Part shown: positions 35,529-48,846 of the stretch, piece after piece
Position numbering within the stretch: the stretch's first letter is position 1
Layout of the letters: every line of letters starts with the position of its first letter
Origin: Colletotrichum lupini
Taxonomy: Eukaryota > Ascomycota > Sordariomycetes > Glomerellales > Glomerellaceae
Length of the DNA stretch: 64,000 nt
Assembly (NCBI RefSeq): GCF_023278565.1
Contig: NC_064679.1
Coordinates: 4,526,001-4,590,000, forward strand
Direction of reading: 5' to 3'
Notes under the pieces: generated by a model
What the model was told of the DNA's origin: nothing
Database searches by the model: none
What the model saw: the letters and a program-made list of their open reading frames with translations, nothing else
Translations under genes and position numbers: made by a program

Positions 35529-37429
35529 TCAAGCATCGTCCTTGATCTTGACCCCTAACCCACGATCAACAACAACAGTAGTCTTCTGCAAACTCCTCTT
35601 CACCGGCTTCGCATCGCTGAAAATCTCCTCCAGCTCCTCCAACGTCCTCTCCTTGGTCTCAACGCAAGACATGTACATCAACCCGAGATGCACAAAATGC
35701 AACACCAAGAAAATCGTATACGTCTTCCACCCGATATGCTTAATCGACACAGACGTCCCGTACGTATTGATAAAGCTCGCAACGCCAGAGATGAACCCCT
35801 TGGCGCCCATCCCCTTGGCCCGGATCTCGTTGTTCAGAATCTCCGCCGGGTACAGCGCCTGCAGCGGCGTCCAGCAGAAGCCCCAAAAGATGCCGTACGA
35901 GAAGATCATGGCGATGAAGGCGTAGGCCTGCGGCTTGGGGACCGCGGTGCCTTCGTCTAGGTGGTGCTCTGCTTTCGCGGCGAGGACTTTGATGGGGATG
36001 TAGACGAGCCCCGTGAGCAGGGTGCCCCAGAGGAACAGCGGTCTGCGACCGACCTTGTCGACGAAGAAGGAGCCGAAGATGCCGCTGACGAAGGATATGA
36101 CGGTGTTGATCCCGTTGAGAAGGAGCTGTCGGCTCGAGTCCGTGATGCCAACCCCGCGCACCATACTGTAAAAATCCACAATCAGTAAATGTACCATCCT
36201 GCTTCGTGCTGGAAATGTGTTACTCACGCAGGTAAATAGTACGAAATCACCGATCCCCCGATAAACTGTGAAAACACAGCAACAAGCATGATGAGCCACA
36301 TGCGGTACCGGTTCGGCCGATTATTAACGAGAACCTTATAGTTCCAATTGTTGTTCCTCAGCTCCTGCTCAGCCTCCAGCGACGTCCGTATCTCGTCGAG
36401 CTCGAGCTTGACGAGCGCCGAGTGCGGGTCCCCGTCCCCGTGATACTTTGTCAGAATCGCCGCCGCGCGGTCCGTATGGCCTTGCGACCAGAGCCAGCGC
36501 GGGCTCTCCGGCAGGAACCAGACGACCGAGATGACAATGGTGGCCGGGACGAGCTGGACGATGTAGGGGATGCGCCACGCCCAGTCGCTGGGGATGAAGT
36601 TTGTGCCGTAGCATGTCCACGCGGCCACTTACTCACAGTCAGCTTGCCATCAAGGACATCCATCCAAGTGAAAGCAAACCAAAAGACAAAAAGGGAAAAC
36701 TCACTATTGGCACCAATATACCACCCCAAAACATTATACAACCCCCCAGCCAACCCCCTCCACGTGGGATACGCAATCTCCACCAAGAACACAGGCGCCG
36801 ACGTCCCGCACATGGGCGTCCCCGTACCGACGATAAACCTGCCTATAAAGAACTGCGGCAGCCGGAAGCTGCTCGCCTGCAGCACGGAGCCCAGCACGAT
36901 CATGGACGCGCCGGAGAACATGCAGGCGCGGCGGCCCCAGCGGTCCATGATGTACCCGCACAGCAGGCTGCCGATGATGCTGCCGACGGTGTAGATGGAG
37001 AAGACGGCGCCGTTGAGCTCGCCCGTGAGGCCGATGCGGAAACGGGCTTGAAAGGGGCCCATTGCGTTGATGGCGGACATTACGGAGCCGTCGTAGCCGT
37101 TCATGATGCCGTCTTTTGTGGAGTTGGAGATTGTCAGCTAAGGGATGTCTTTGATCTTTTTACAAAGTCATCACGTCTTATGGAAAAGGGAGGTTTGGAT
37201 GGGGCTTGAGAGACGTACTCAGAACGCAGAGACACATCATCGCGTAGAGCGTCATCTGCGACTTGGACTTGTAGTCGGGTTTGTCTTTGGCAATAGCGTC
37301 GGCGAGGGCGACGGACTGGACATTGACCTCCTTCGCGTGGCGGTGTGCGAGGGCGTTGTTCTTCTCGTCGTCCAAGGCAGAGGTCGTCGCCTCGACGCGG
37401 TGCTCTGTAGCTTCATTCTGCTTCTCCAT
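35529..37429 (-). CDS. MFS sugar transporter (lactose permease/hexose transporter-like)
   Basis: Four exons (37219-37429, 36705-37112, 36228-36627, 35529-36165) close to 551 residues, normal for fungal sugar porters with 12 membrane helices. After a hydrophilic N-terminus come NGYDGSVMSAI, the loop motif MDRWGRRACMF, an exon with PESPRWLW, VDKVGRRPLFLWG in the second half, and a conserved ALYPAEILNNEIRAKGMG segment. These are Pfam Sugar_tr landmarks at the expected spacing. Details such as WTCYGTNF resemble the fungal lactose/cellobiose permease branch, but substrate is not assigned. The start at 37429 is chosen because upstream in-frame codons read as leader. It is the first gene beside the transposon block. 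Confidence 0.93.
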
Positions 37430-38597
37430 GGCTGGTGTTTCTATCCTGCATGAAAAGCTATCTGTAATAGAGAGGCTCGACCTACGGCGGTGGCTGCTCA
37501 GGCTAGGTACGGTGGTGAGCAAGACGCCCTCATCATCAACTTTATATCAGAGGCTCGACATCTACTACGGTTAAGCTCTCTACCATTCGCCCAGACGGCA
37601 TTTCCCCGGACCTTGCCCTCCCAGGATGATCATCTGGGGATACCGGGCAGTCCAACCGATAGACTTGGAGCGATATGACAATCACCCCCTGCTTCATCGC
37701 TCACCCCGAAAACATCCCCATGTCGCCGCATGCACCCCTCACTCTCACTGCGGGGTGACGATCCAGACGAACCAACGACAAGATACAAGACGTACGAGAA
37801 ATCCCACGTTTACGCCAAGACGGCAGCTCATATCACCGCATCTCGCTATGATCCTACGACAAACCAAGATGGTAACATGGCTCCGATATTTCCATGTGCG
37901 CAGCTGACCAGTGTGAGATGCATTCATATCCTAGGGTTCCAAACAAGCAAGTTCAATGAACATAACCGCCAGACCTTCATTGGCGGGAAATACGTCCGTT
38001 GGAGTATGCTTCGCAGCTGGCAGCTTTTCCGTGCTTCGGCAGATGCATTGGCATGATTCTCGTGAACCCATCTTTTTGTAAGCACTCGAAGTCTACCTTA
38101 TCCCTATCCGCCAAGGGGAATCCAAAGCACAGGAACATTGCACTAAGGAGAACCCATGGTGAATGGAGAAAGGCCAAGCAGGCCGGTCATCGTTGCTGTG
38201 CACGTTTGGAAAAGATGCAGCATTGTGCAGTCAAGATTGAAAATGAGAGCAATTCCCCCTATATTTGTAACCCAGGATGATCTAACATGCAGATTTTATC
38301 CTATTTTAAAACAAGAAAACGCCCGCGCCGCCGAGAATGCCATCCGCCTTGCCCCCAAGATAAGTTCCCCATCTAATCAGACGCGCGTTCATTCATGAGT
38401 TGTCTTGGTTGGTTCATTTCTGGATAGCCCAATATAATCTCTAGTGATTTGAGTAAAGAAAAAGAAAACAATCCCAACTGCCTTCTCGGATGCCTTGCCT
38501 GCCCATGTCATGTCTACTTTGAGATAAACATTCTTTGTCGTGTATCCCGTCTTTTCAGAAATGCTGGAAGAAAAAATGCGAAATCGATAACAGATTC
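37430..38597. other. Intergenic DNA upstream of the MFS gene
   Basis: About 1.17 kb containing the MFS promoter and the CTP synthase 3' UTR. Overlapping short frames are not convincing. Confidence 0.5.
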
Positions 38598-41284
38598 TTA
38601 AACGACGTGCTTGACGCCGTTGGCCTGCTTGGAAGCGGCGAGCTCCTCCTTGACCACGCGGTCTAGGCAGCCCGCGCTGGCGGCAACGAAGCCGAGGTAG
38701 GGTCTCTGTCCTGCTTGTCAGTATCACGCGAGGGAAGGGGATATGGGTGGGCAAACGTACGCTAGGGTTGAGGACCTTGGACTGGTACTCTGCGTGGAAT
38801 TGGGTTCCAACGAAATAGGGGTGGTTCTGGAGCTCAAAGATCTCCATGCGCTCACCAGTGTCGTCCTTGCCGATGAAGTTCAAGCCGGCCTCGGAGAGCT
38901 TCTCGACGTAAGCCGGGTTGGCCTCGTAACGGTGGCGGTGTCTCTCCTCCACCGAGTCGGCCTCGCCGTACAGGGCGCGCAGCTTAGACCACTCGCTGCC
39001 GGGCTGGAACTCGGTCGGGCGCAAGCCGAGGCGCATGGTACCGCCGAGCTTGTCGCGGCTGATTTCGGGCATGTAGATGACGACCTTGTTCTCGGCCTGG
39101 GCATCAAATTCCTCCGAGGTGGCGTCAGCGATATTGAGGAAGTCGCGGGCGTACTGGATGATGGCAGTTTGGAAACCAAGGCAGACACCGAGGAACGGGG
39201 TACCGTTCTCACGCGCCCACTTGGAAACCTTCATCATACCCTCGGTACCTCTGGTACCGAAGCCACCGGGGACAATGATACCGGAGGCGGTGCAGACATC
39301 GTGCCATGCCTTGTGGTACTGGGCCTGATCCGCGGACTTGGCCTGGATCTCGAGATGCTCGGCATCAACCCAGCAGATGTTGAGCTTCTTGCGCAGGTGC
39401 ATCGCCGAGTGCTCCAGAGCCTTGACAACGGACAGATAGGCGTCCTGAGACTTGACGTACTTGCCGACAAGGGCGATGTTGATCTCACCGTCGTACGGGC
39501 GGCTGACGACGGAAGCCCATGTCTTCCATAGTGCCGCTCCCTCGGCGATGCGAGACTGAGGGATGGACAGAGCGTCCAAGTTGACGGCCTTGCGCAGCCA
39601 GGGGATAAGGTTCTGCTCCTCCAAGAGGAGAGGAACTTGGTAGATGGTGGGCATGTCGCGAACGACGAGGACCTGAGGGACGTCGACCTGGCAAAGAAGG
39701 GCAATCTTTCTCACCGTAGCCTCCTCAAGGGGCTGCTCGCAGCGGCAGGCGATCTGGGAAGTCGTTAGCAGTGGGACGAACCATCAGAAACAACCATTCC
39801 TACCATATCAGGAACCAGGCCGTAACTGCGAACCGTCTTCACGGCATGCTGTGTGGGCTTCGTCTTCTGCTCGCCGTGGATGGTGGGCACGTAGGAGACG
39901 TGGATCTGAATGAAGTTGCCGCTTCCGGCTCTGTGGCGCACTATGAGAGGTCAGCAGTCGAACCAGCCGGGAGAGTTTGTAGCACATACATTGAGTCAAT
40001 GCCTCGACGTAGGGCATCTAGATGTGGTGTTAGTATGCTTTAAATGCTTCAAAGAGCACGACCTCTTCGTCTAGCACGTCTCCAGAGTAACGTACGCTTT
40101 CGATATCACCGACTGTACCTCTGTAATAGCATGTTAGCATCTAAACCGACTGATATTCGTGAAGACGCGATCTCGAATCGAAGAACCGGTCTGCAGGTGT
40201 ATGGTTATATGTTGGAAAGGGGGCCAGCTGGAAACCTACCCAAGCTCGATAATGCAGACATCGGGCTCCTCGCCGGAGTCGTCTGTGGGGATCTTGGCAA
40301 CACGCTCGATCCAGTCCTGGATCGCATCGGTGACGTGAGGCACGCTGGCATCTGTCAGCAAATTGAAAGATGTAGGTAAACCTGTGGAGGCCAAACGTAC
40401 ACCTGAACCGTCTTTCCAAGGTAATCGCCGCGGCGCTCCTTGTCAATGACATGCCTGTAGACCTTGCCGGTGGTAATGTTGTGCTCGCCCGTCAGACGGA
40501 TGTTGAGGTAGCGCTCGTAGTTGCCCAGGTCTGTGTGCGAGCCTCGTTGTCAGAGATTTGCGATTGATAAGAATGGCAATAGCTTCTCCCCCGGGGGAGA
40601 AAAGGGGGAGGGATCCATGGGCCAGCTGTCGTCCAGAGGTTCACCTACCGAGATCTACCTCCATGCCATCGTGCAACTGATGATGGTCAGCGATTACCGT
40701 CAAATCAGAACAATACAGACTGCTCCGAGAATTACCAACACCTCATCATCTTAGGTGTGGCTTGGATAGAGACACTAGTCCCTATGCCCCGGACCAGGAA
40801 TGGCACTCCAGGGTTCAAGGAATACGAACCACAAAGCATTCGCCGTGCTCGGCGGGAGCCATAAGACCAGCATCGACCTGTATGTCATCGTCAGTTACTG
40901 GGACACACGGTCAAGAGAGGGGTTCAGGGGAGGTTTCACTCACCGACAGGTACGGGTCGATCTTGATGCTAGTGACGCGCAGTCCCAAGGTCTTGAGGAG
41001 CTGTTCATGGAAACCCCAACCGTTAGCAATGATGCATCATTCGAGGCTGGCTGCATTGCATGCATGCATGATATGGCTGTGAGATCCCATGAAGAAAACA
41101 CCCCGCTATCCCCAATGGCTTGGTGTGGCAAAGCTCTCAAAGTGTGGTCTCAGAGTGTGAAGTCACAGCCCGTAGATAAGGAAATTTCAACAGGGGTTCG
41201 GATACACACCAGACCCGTGGAAGAGGCGATGATGCCCTTGCCCACTCCAGAGATGACACCGCCTGAGACGAGAACGTAACGCAT
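38598..41284 (-). CDS. URA7: CTP synthase
   Basis: Eleven exons close in phase to 577 residues: 41210-41284, 40944-41000, 40830-40877, 40649-40676, 40401-40530, 40240-40344, 40096-40120, 39990-40017, 39804-39940, 38761-39753, 38598-38705. The enzyme makes CTP from UTP, ATP and glutamine in the cytosol. The N-terminal synthetase domain shows [42 protein letters not shown] and the [13 protein letters not shown] segment. The C-terminal glutamine amidotransferase domain shows PGGFGTRG, the nucleophile elbow LGVCLGFQ (Cys near 402) and the His/Glu pair in QFHAEYQSK. Exons of 25, 28 and 28 nt make this gene hard for automatic annotation; each is supported by conserved protein sequence. Gene symbol follows the yeast orthologue. 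Confidence 0.95.
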
Positions 41285-43897
41285 GATGGCTGATTTTTTT
41301 GCGACAGGACAACAAAAATCGTTCGTAAGAAGGGTATCGTATACGTTCAAGATGGGGGGCGAGGCTGTCTGGTGGCGATCAACTCTTGTTTGGCAGAATG
41401 GAGGGGAGGGAAGAAAGAGAGTCAAGAGTCAAGTGCGGGACGCGACGCGGTCGGAAGTAAAGAAATTTTTGGTTATCGATAACGCATGACGGCCGGTGCA
41501 GCCTCTGAGCCTGCCCGCCCGGTCTTTTCTGCGTGCGGCGTGCCTGCCTACGAGGCTACGCCCTTCGGGACTCAAGTCCTCAGGGGACCGGGGTCCTGCC
41601 ACAGCGGAGGGCAACGAGCAACAGCGGGGGGAGGTGGTCCGTGAGTCGTGTAAAGTGGATTTGAGCCACACCTTGATGAGAAATGAGGCTTGCTCACGTG
41701 TCATGCTCACCGAGGTGACATCTTCTCTCACCGAACGCTCGTCTCGAGGGCAGCATGTAAGTTGGTCGTGAAGGCATAAAGCCTCAACAAGAAGCAGCCT
41801 TCGGTTCAAGCGCTCAAAGATGGTTCCTACATTATCGTTATCATATTCTAGGGCATCAAATCGTCTTTTGCTTAAGCACACCCTCTCTGCTGAATTTCTT
41901 TCTGTGTTTGAAATTGGTTCCAAAACCAAATGAGAATGGCAACACAGGTTCGCGCACATGAGAAACGCGACAGACAACCCGTGGACTCCACTTCATGTAC
42001 GGAGTCTATCGAGGGCTTGACCTCATGGAATTGGAATGTAAGTACACCATATTATCATCCAGTAGTTGGAATTCATCATGAGCTCGATCCCACGATGACC
42101 TCAATTGCGTTTCCCATTGCGTCTCTAGGCTTGCGTCCCACGGGGCTCCAATCAAGGTGAAAAGTATCGCTCTTCACAACCTTACGCACAGGAAAGACAA
42201 GGCTCATTGGCGCGTTTCAGTCGATAGATGCGCAACACATCGAAAAGGCACGACACGAGACTCTCATTGCAGTGTATCGCGAAGCTTAATTCGACTCACT
42301 TATTTGTAGTGAGATTTGTTCCTGCAGTGTATTATCAACAACATCGATTTGCAACTCGTGAAACTATGGGCAAGATAATTCATTCCTACTATTTGACAAT
42401 GTTAGACGCAAGGCCAATCAATTCAGATATCACTTTCAAGTTTCAAGGCATGTTCAAACAAGAGGCCTAGACCAGACACTTGCTTCGGTACTTTTTTACG
42501 CCGCAGTTGTAAGTAACACGAGCTGTGGACGCAATGATCGAGATGGACATCAATGGTTTCCTACTTGTTCTCTCTCATAACATAATAGCAATCATCTACA
42601 GGATAAATAGGTATCGGGATGACCTGGAGCAGCAGAACCAACAACAAACATCGGGCATCCAGGTTGGCGGCGCCGTCGAAGGTCTGTGCCCCACAGAAGT
42701 AGTGGAGCCGACGTTTACGCTAGACAAGTTCCGTTTGAACCAGCTCAGTGCAGATTGGTCACAGAGCGGATGTGCAGGGCTGGGAAAGGGACGGTAGCAC
42801 AAGGGGGGGTGAGATGGCGGGGAGGGATGCTGGAGTCTGGACTATCCGTGGATAGCAGAGGAGAACAGGACTCGACGAACTCTGCTCATCGCCCTGTGGT
42901 ACATACCATGTATGCAAGTGTTGCCAGAAACTCATTTTTTAATGGTCTTGTACCATTATCCTGACTGTTAAGGGGAATATAATTTGAGATCTCGCACCAA
43001 TACCGTGCTCCAATACTGAGCACAACCTGCTGAGAGAGAAGGGATACTTTGTTGCTCGCGCTCCATGAGAAAGGCAGGCCTCCCAGTCAGTTCTCTTTTT
43101 TATGTAGTCTTGCTACGGATGCTTGCTTCGTTATATCGGAGAGCGGCAAGCCTGTACGCTCACACTCATATGGAACCGAATCACTACAAATCATGAGATT
43201 TCCATGAGATTTCGCCATGTCGGGTGTGAGGGGAGGTGGGCCGAGATCAAGGCTGGCGGGCGTTAAAGCTTTGGCGTTTGCTGGTCAGATTTGGGTCTCG
43301 GAAGGGATGATGATGGATGGTTGGATGGTGCGCCTTTTCTTGGGCAGATCTGCACCCACCAGGAAACGCTCACGCCCGTGATGGCGGTGATTTGTTTCAG
43401 AATGTGCTCAAAAGCTTGGAGCTTTCCTTGCATTGTAATGGGAGCGAAACGAGAAGCTATCTCAATGCCCGCGACGTTCTACCTAAGCAGTCCCTGAACT
43501 TTGGCATTGACTGCCTCAGGGTTGGTGAGGGGGGTTTGGCGAGGATGGAGGGACGCTTTTGTATTCGTAAATGTGAATGGCGGGCCATCCATGTGGTCCG
43601 GCATCTTGGGTGCTTGGCCACAACAACAAGGGTGCCCAAGAGTGGAGAAACATGGGAACCGTCGAGGTATGAGTCTGAATCGGTTCGAGCGGTGAAGCGA
43701 AGGGCAAAGTGATGCGAGCGAAATAAAGTAGCAATGGCGCCGGCTGAGGTGGGAATCGATGCTTGAAAGTTCTTCTTCCTGATGGAGACTGTACAAGATC
43801 GAGTAGAGGCACAGCTGACAGGGATTTGTCAAGATCGAGCAAAGCTGGAGGTGATGTGAAGCAAGCGCTGATGGTGGTTTTCTATCTCGTGTGGTTA

Positions 43898-43922
43898 GTG
43901 CAGTGCAGTGCAGTGCAGTGTG
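43898..43922. repeat. GCAGT short tandem repeat
   Basis: Five-base unit repeated about five times (GTGCAGTGCAGTGCAGTGCA). Confidence 0.9.
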
Positions 43923-44333
43923 CGCATCCACGTCTCGTCTCTCGTCCCATCATCTCCCGGATGGGGCCGATGCTGGGCTTGGTGACATCCATGAATGGAG
44001 ACTACTTTGGACCTCCATCCCCATCCAATACCTACCTTACCTACGGTTACCCTGAGGCACTGAGGCACGGCAACACAAACAGGAAAGATAGCCGAGGAGG
44101 GTTCAAGCCATGGGAATCCAGGCAGATGAAGGTGCCCTCGCGCGGAGCAGCACATCCATTCCATGTTTGGCCGCAATGAGACAGGAAAAAGGGAACAAAA
44201 GGTTATTGGAAAAATAGAGACGAGAAGAGGATCCGAAGCTACCATCCTTGATGAGCGGCGTGGCAGAGACAAGATGCGCCAGGCCGGGCCTAGCAGCCAA
44301 CCAACCAGCTACCTTACCACACAGCCAGCGTGG

Positions 44334-44369
44334 CAAAGGCAAAGGCCAAAGGCCAAAGGCCAAAGGGAA
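44334..44369. repeat. AAAGGCC short tandem repeat
   Basis: Seven-base unit, roughly five copies with slight end variation, in the gene-poor region. Confidence 0.9.
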
Positions 44370-47300
44370 AGACGAAGCCGTGCGTTTGAACTGGGTTTAG
44401 ATTGGATTGGATTGGACTGTGGGTTAAGGTAGAAAGGGCGCGAGATTGAGGAACGGCGGGGAAGAAAGGCCGGAGCAAGCGATGAGATGAGATGAGGCAG
44501 GAATTTGCATTTTGCTATTCGACAGGGCGTGTCTCTCGCAATAACGTGAATCGGAGAAAAAGGGGGCACACGTGGATATGCAGAGCTGGTCCTCGATTAC
44601 TGCTGGATGGAGGATCTTCTTGCTGTTGAAAGTAGGTGCCTGAACGTAAGGTATTTGTAGGAGCACACATCCGACGTGAAGAAAGACGAGAAATCCGGTG
44701 GGATGATTGAGATGGCGTGAGCAAGGTGTATGATGGGAGGAGAGGGGAACAGACGGCTGAAAAGAAGCAGAAACCATTGACGGGTGCGTACAAGTGAAAT
44801 ACCCCGACCATTTCTACTCAGTACCTTACTGACACGGTCTAAATGAGGCGTCTATCAGAATGGGGGAGGACGGGAGGTGATGATGGCTGATTTCCGAGGC
44901 TTCCCTACCCCCTCGCTCCCCCCAAAGCCCGCCCCGACGTCAGCTCCATTCCCACAGAAAGCACGCAGCTGGGAAGGCAGTCACGAAAGGGTTTTCTTTC
45001 CTCTCGTTGCAATACCAGATCTCACCTTGAAGTGGCCTGGTATTTCCTGCTTTATCTTCCTGCTTATTCTACCTTAATGTACCTGAGGTACCTTAAGGAA
45101 GCAACTGAGGTACGTTGACCACCCGCACCTGCTTCACCTGGTAGCCAAGTTTCCTCAGAAGGTCGGGTGGGCAGGTACCTTCCTCGCCTTTCAATCAGGT
45201 CACAAACGTTCCTTCCTCGTTCCCACCAGCACCCGCATGACACATGGGTGGCTGCAACTTCCTCAGCCCAACTTTGCTCCTTCTTTCCATGAGTTACCTT
45301 GAACAAGGGACAGGATGGCACGAAAGCGAAGACATTGGGAGAATCACCCGCCGGACGGAGTAAATATGAAATCAAAGGTTAGGAAGGCAGGAAGTGCCCA
45401 GCTCATCGGAGGGGTTAGCTACCGTTTTGCACTTGTCCGACACCGTCGAGCAGGGACGGGCAGGCACTGTAAAGGTAATGGGTCCGAACTGGGAGGAGCG
45501 CAGGACCGACACCAGCACCAGTACCAGCACGGAGGTACATCCGCCATGTACTCTAATTCACATAAATCGCCCAACCTGCCCCCGTTCCCTTTCCTCCTCT
45601 TTTCTGACCATTCCCTCACTTCTCAGCTGCTTTCCTTTCCTGCTCTTCCTCGTCGTTGCAAAATTATTGAAATCCTCTCCAGTCTGCGCTGTCGCTCTTT
45701 TACGGGCCGTTGACACCGGCGTCTGCTGATCTGGAAACGGTAGCCCCTCCCAAGGCCTCACCACCGTTTTCCCACCGTCAGGACCTTGTAAGTTCTACCA
45801 GCTGGACCCGGAAACAACAACAACGGATCATTCGACCTCGAAAAAAGACGACCGTCGCCAAAAAACAAAAAACAAAAAAAAAATCAAAGTCGATGGAGTG
45901 AGAGAAATTCGGTCAAGCCTCGCTTTCGCCAGGAACACGTCGATTCAGCAGAGGACGCTGAGGGCAGACTCCCTCCCACAAAGGGTCGAAACAGTCATGG
46001 CCTGTCTGGGGCCACTCGACGGACGGGGTCGACCAGGGTGCTTGGCCGTATCTGGACCCAGTGGGCGAGAATCTCCAACCCAGCGACTACCATGAATGGC
46101 CAGGCCTTCAGGCTTCATTCAGTGCCGCAGCCTTCGTCCCTCTTCATGTTTGACCGGCAGTCAAGAACAAGGACCCAAAAGTGGCCAGAAAAACCGGACA
46201 AGTTCAAGCCCAATCGACCCGAAAAAAACCTCCCAAGCATCACTGCGACACAGCAACAGCAAACTATCGAGCGCAGGCACGAGTAGAAAGCCTTCTAGGA
46301 CTAGCCATGCGGGCCATGACCGTGACGGGGCCGGCACCGGGCCAGGCCAAACTGCGCCAGACATGGGATCCCGCCAAAGAAATGACGAAACAACCCTGAG
46401 AGCAGCCTGGACCCTACCGCTACCGCTGTCGCTACAGCCTTCTGCTACTGCCACTGCTACTGCGACCTACCCTTACCGTGGCGCCATGCCAGTAAAGAGA
46501 CTCGAAACCTTCTGGCTGAGACCATTTGATATATGCCAATTCGGAGACCGCCGCAGGGTTTCGACGCTTCAGTTTCTATCGTGTGTCTGCCGGCGTGCCA
46601 ACGAACAGCAGAAATGGAAGTCTCATTATGGGCTGTCCGAGAATCACTGGCGCCGATGTTGGGTGATTCTGACGGGGATGTGATGGCCGTTTCGACCTGA
46701 GCCATGTCACTGGGAAGCATGCATCTCTACCGCATTAGCTTCTTTGGGGCCTTCATTGGCGGGGCATCCTGCAGCAATTAACCATGGACAACGAACGACA
46801 GCGGCAGTCTCGAGATGCAACATTTATTACTCGAACGACGACGACAACCACACGCGGCAATTCGTCTCCTTTACCTTTCTTCGACTTGTTTGCTTCCTTT
46901 GGTTCGCACATCATGCAGACTTCTGCGCCCCCGACCTTCCCCTACTATCTGCACCAGGCAAGGCCTTCCCCACTTACACTAGACGCCGTGTTCTTACACC
47001 CCTGCGGATGGTGATAGGGAAACGCACAACCAGGCGCAGTGATGGAGCGACGTGCGACGTAATACGGCTTGCTAAAGTTGGCTGCCGTGACGCTGGATCG
47101 AGTCGAGTCTGTCACATTGCCATTCCTTCGCTCTCACACCTACACACCTATCTACATACCCGCCATCTTCCAACTACTCGATGCAGGTTTCGGATGTGGC
47201 ATTGCTATCAGACGCTGTTATCGCCTCACGACATGATCATCTTTCGCGAGGTAGCTCGTCGCCTTCCATCTTTGCACCCGGGCATCTGGCTGCCTACTCT

Positions 47301-48585
47301 CTATTCACGCCTCTTTCGACTGACAGGCTTCTTCTGCTTTCATTTCTTTCCCGTACTCCTGCGACCCGAGCAGACCGCTTGGTCGAAGAAAATATATCCG
47401 TGGACAGCCATATCAAGTTTTGAAGGATATGCACGGGACATAACAGAGCAAAACGATCTTTCATAATCGTCATATGGGCGGGCATTCTTTACAAGCGGAA
47501 CCCATGGCGCTCAGAATGTGTCGTTCCAGAGGCGGCACCAACTGTTGTCTGGAATATTTTTTTTATGCTCAAGAAGTCTTGGGGTTGGTCTCGGGGATCA
47601 TGCAGATATGCCATACAGGCAGGAAACAGTGACTTGTTTATCGGCCTTATGGGCTCGAGAAATATGTTGAAAAGAGACGGGGATTTGAGGAAGGCACTCC
47701 AGGCTCGATCATGGGAAATGAGACGGAAGACCATATGACACTACCTCGGAACGATGATCGGCACAGAGAGAGAAGGAGAGGGTCATCGTGACTGTGAACT
47801 CCAGATGGGGATGGACAAGCGCAGACGACTTGGGGAACATGGGCATCGGAATGCTCGCTGATACCTATCACGAGGAAGGAGGATGATGACTCGACAACAA
47901 CAGCGGTAAACACCATTCCTCACATCCGGTACAGTGAGAGCAGCAATTCTGCCCGAGGTGAGCAGATGCGGTTTAGGTGACTTTTTGGAGGAAGAGGGAA
48001 GTAATACGCGGACGTTACTTGGTGGACACCAATCTGGTAGTGTTTGGTAAGACACTGATGGAAAATGTTAACAGCAGAGACTGCTCTGGTATCTGACCAC
48101 TAACAAAGACATTTCATTGGCTCTTCGGTTCTCTCCGGGCTCTGGGTTCCACCGAGTCCAAACAACGCTAGTCCGTAGACGGAAGGGAAGCGCGTCTGGG
48201 AACATTTGCCTGGCGGTGGGCGGATGAAACCAATGGAGCAGCAGCACAGCCCCCCAAAGTCTCTGCTGATTTGTCGAGAGTTGGAAGAAGCAGGCAGGAG
48301 CAGGACTTGACTTGACAGACACGACACAGCCAGGAACCTAAGGACACACTCTCACTCGGTCGCGTCCAGTTCGAATGGGAAGCCAGCTCAGTTCCAGTTC
48401 ACAGTTCACAGTTCATCGACCCTCCCTTCCAATTCTAATATCCACGACTCTCAGCCCGGCTCTCATCAGTGTTCCAAGCTGCAGCAGCCTTTGCCTCTGA
48501 TTCGGGACGCCGCCGCCAACAAAGCTACTTTTGCTTTCTGTTGTCCATCGCTTTTGAGTAGCATTTGTTAGGTAAGACCAGGCAC

Positions 48586-48612
48586 ACCCTCTCTCTCTCT
48601 CTCTATCTCGTT
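48586..48612. promoter_or_regulatory. CT-rich tract upstream of Swi1
   Basis: A CTCTCTCTCT run ahead of a long pyrimidine-rich stretch to about 48835. Such tracts mark core promoters of many constitutively expressed fungal genes; assignment to Swi1 is by position. Confidence 0.35.
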
Positions 48613-48846
48613 CTTCTCTGAGCCTTTCTGTTGCATTGCTTGCTTGCTTGCTGCTGGTCGCTTGCCCACCCCATCGCTTTTTGCTTTGAGGCTTTCTTCT
48701 TATTCTGCTTTTCTGTTCTGGCCTGTCCCGACCCGAAGCTGTACTGCCTCCCTCCGCCGCCGCCCCAAAGTCGTACCCTTTTTTTTTTTTTCCCCTTCCC
48801 AATCCTCGCACCCCCATCCCGATCACCCCCGGGCCGCCGATAGAGT

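Noticed and set aside
43457..43931. Minus-strand frame ending with a short MPDHMDGPPFTFTNTK-like stretch
   Set aside because: It looked mildly protein-like, but no family is recognised, the frame ends quickly, and no consistent intron joins it to more sequence.
46096..47466. Frames of 195 and 240 codons (+)
   Set aside because: No domain, no membrane or signal pattern that holds up, and composition like random translation of C-rich DNA. Not called.
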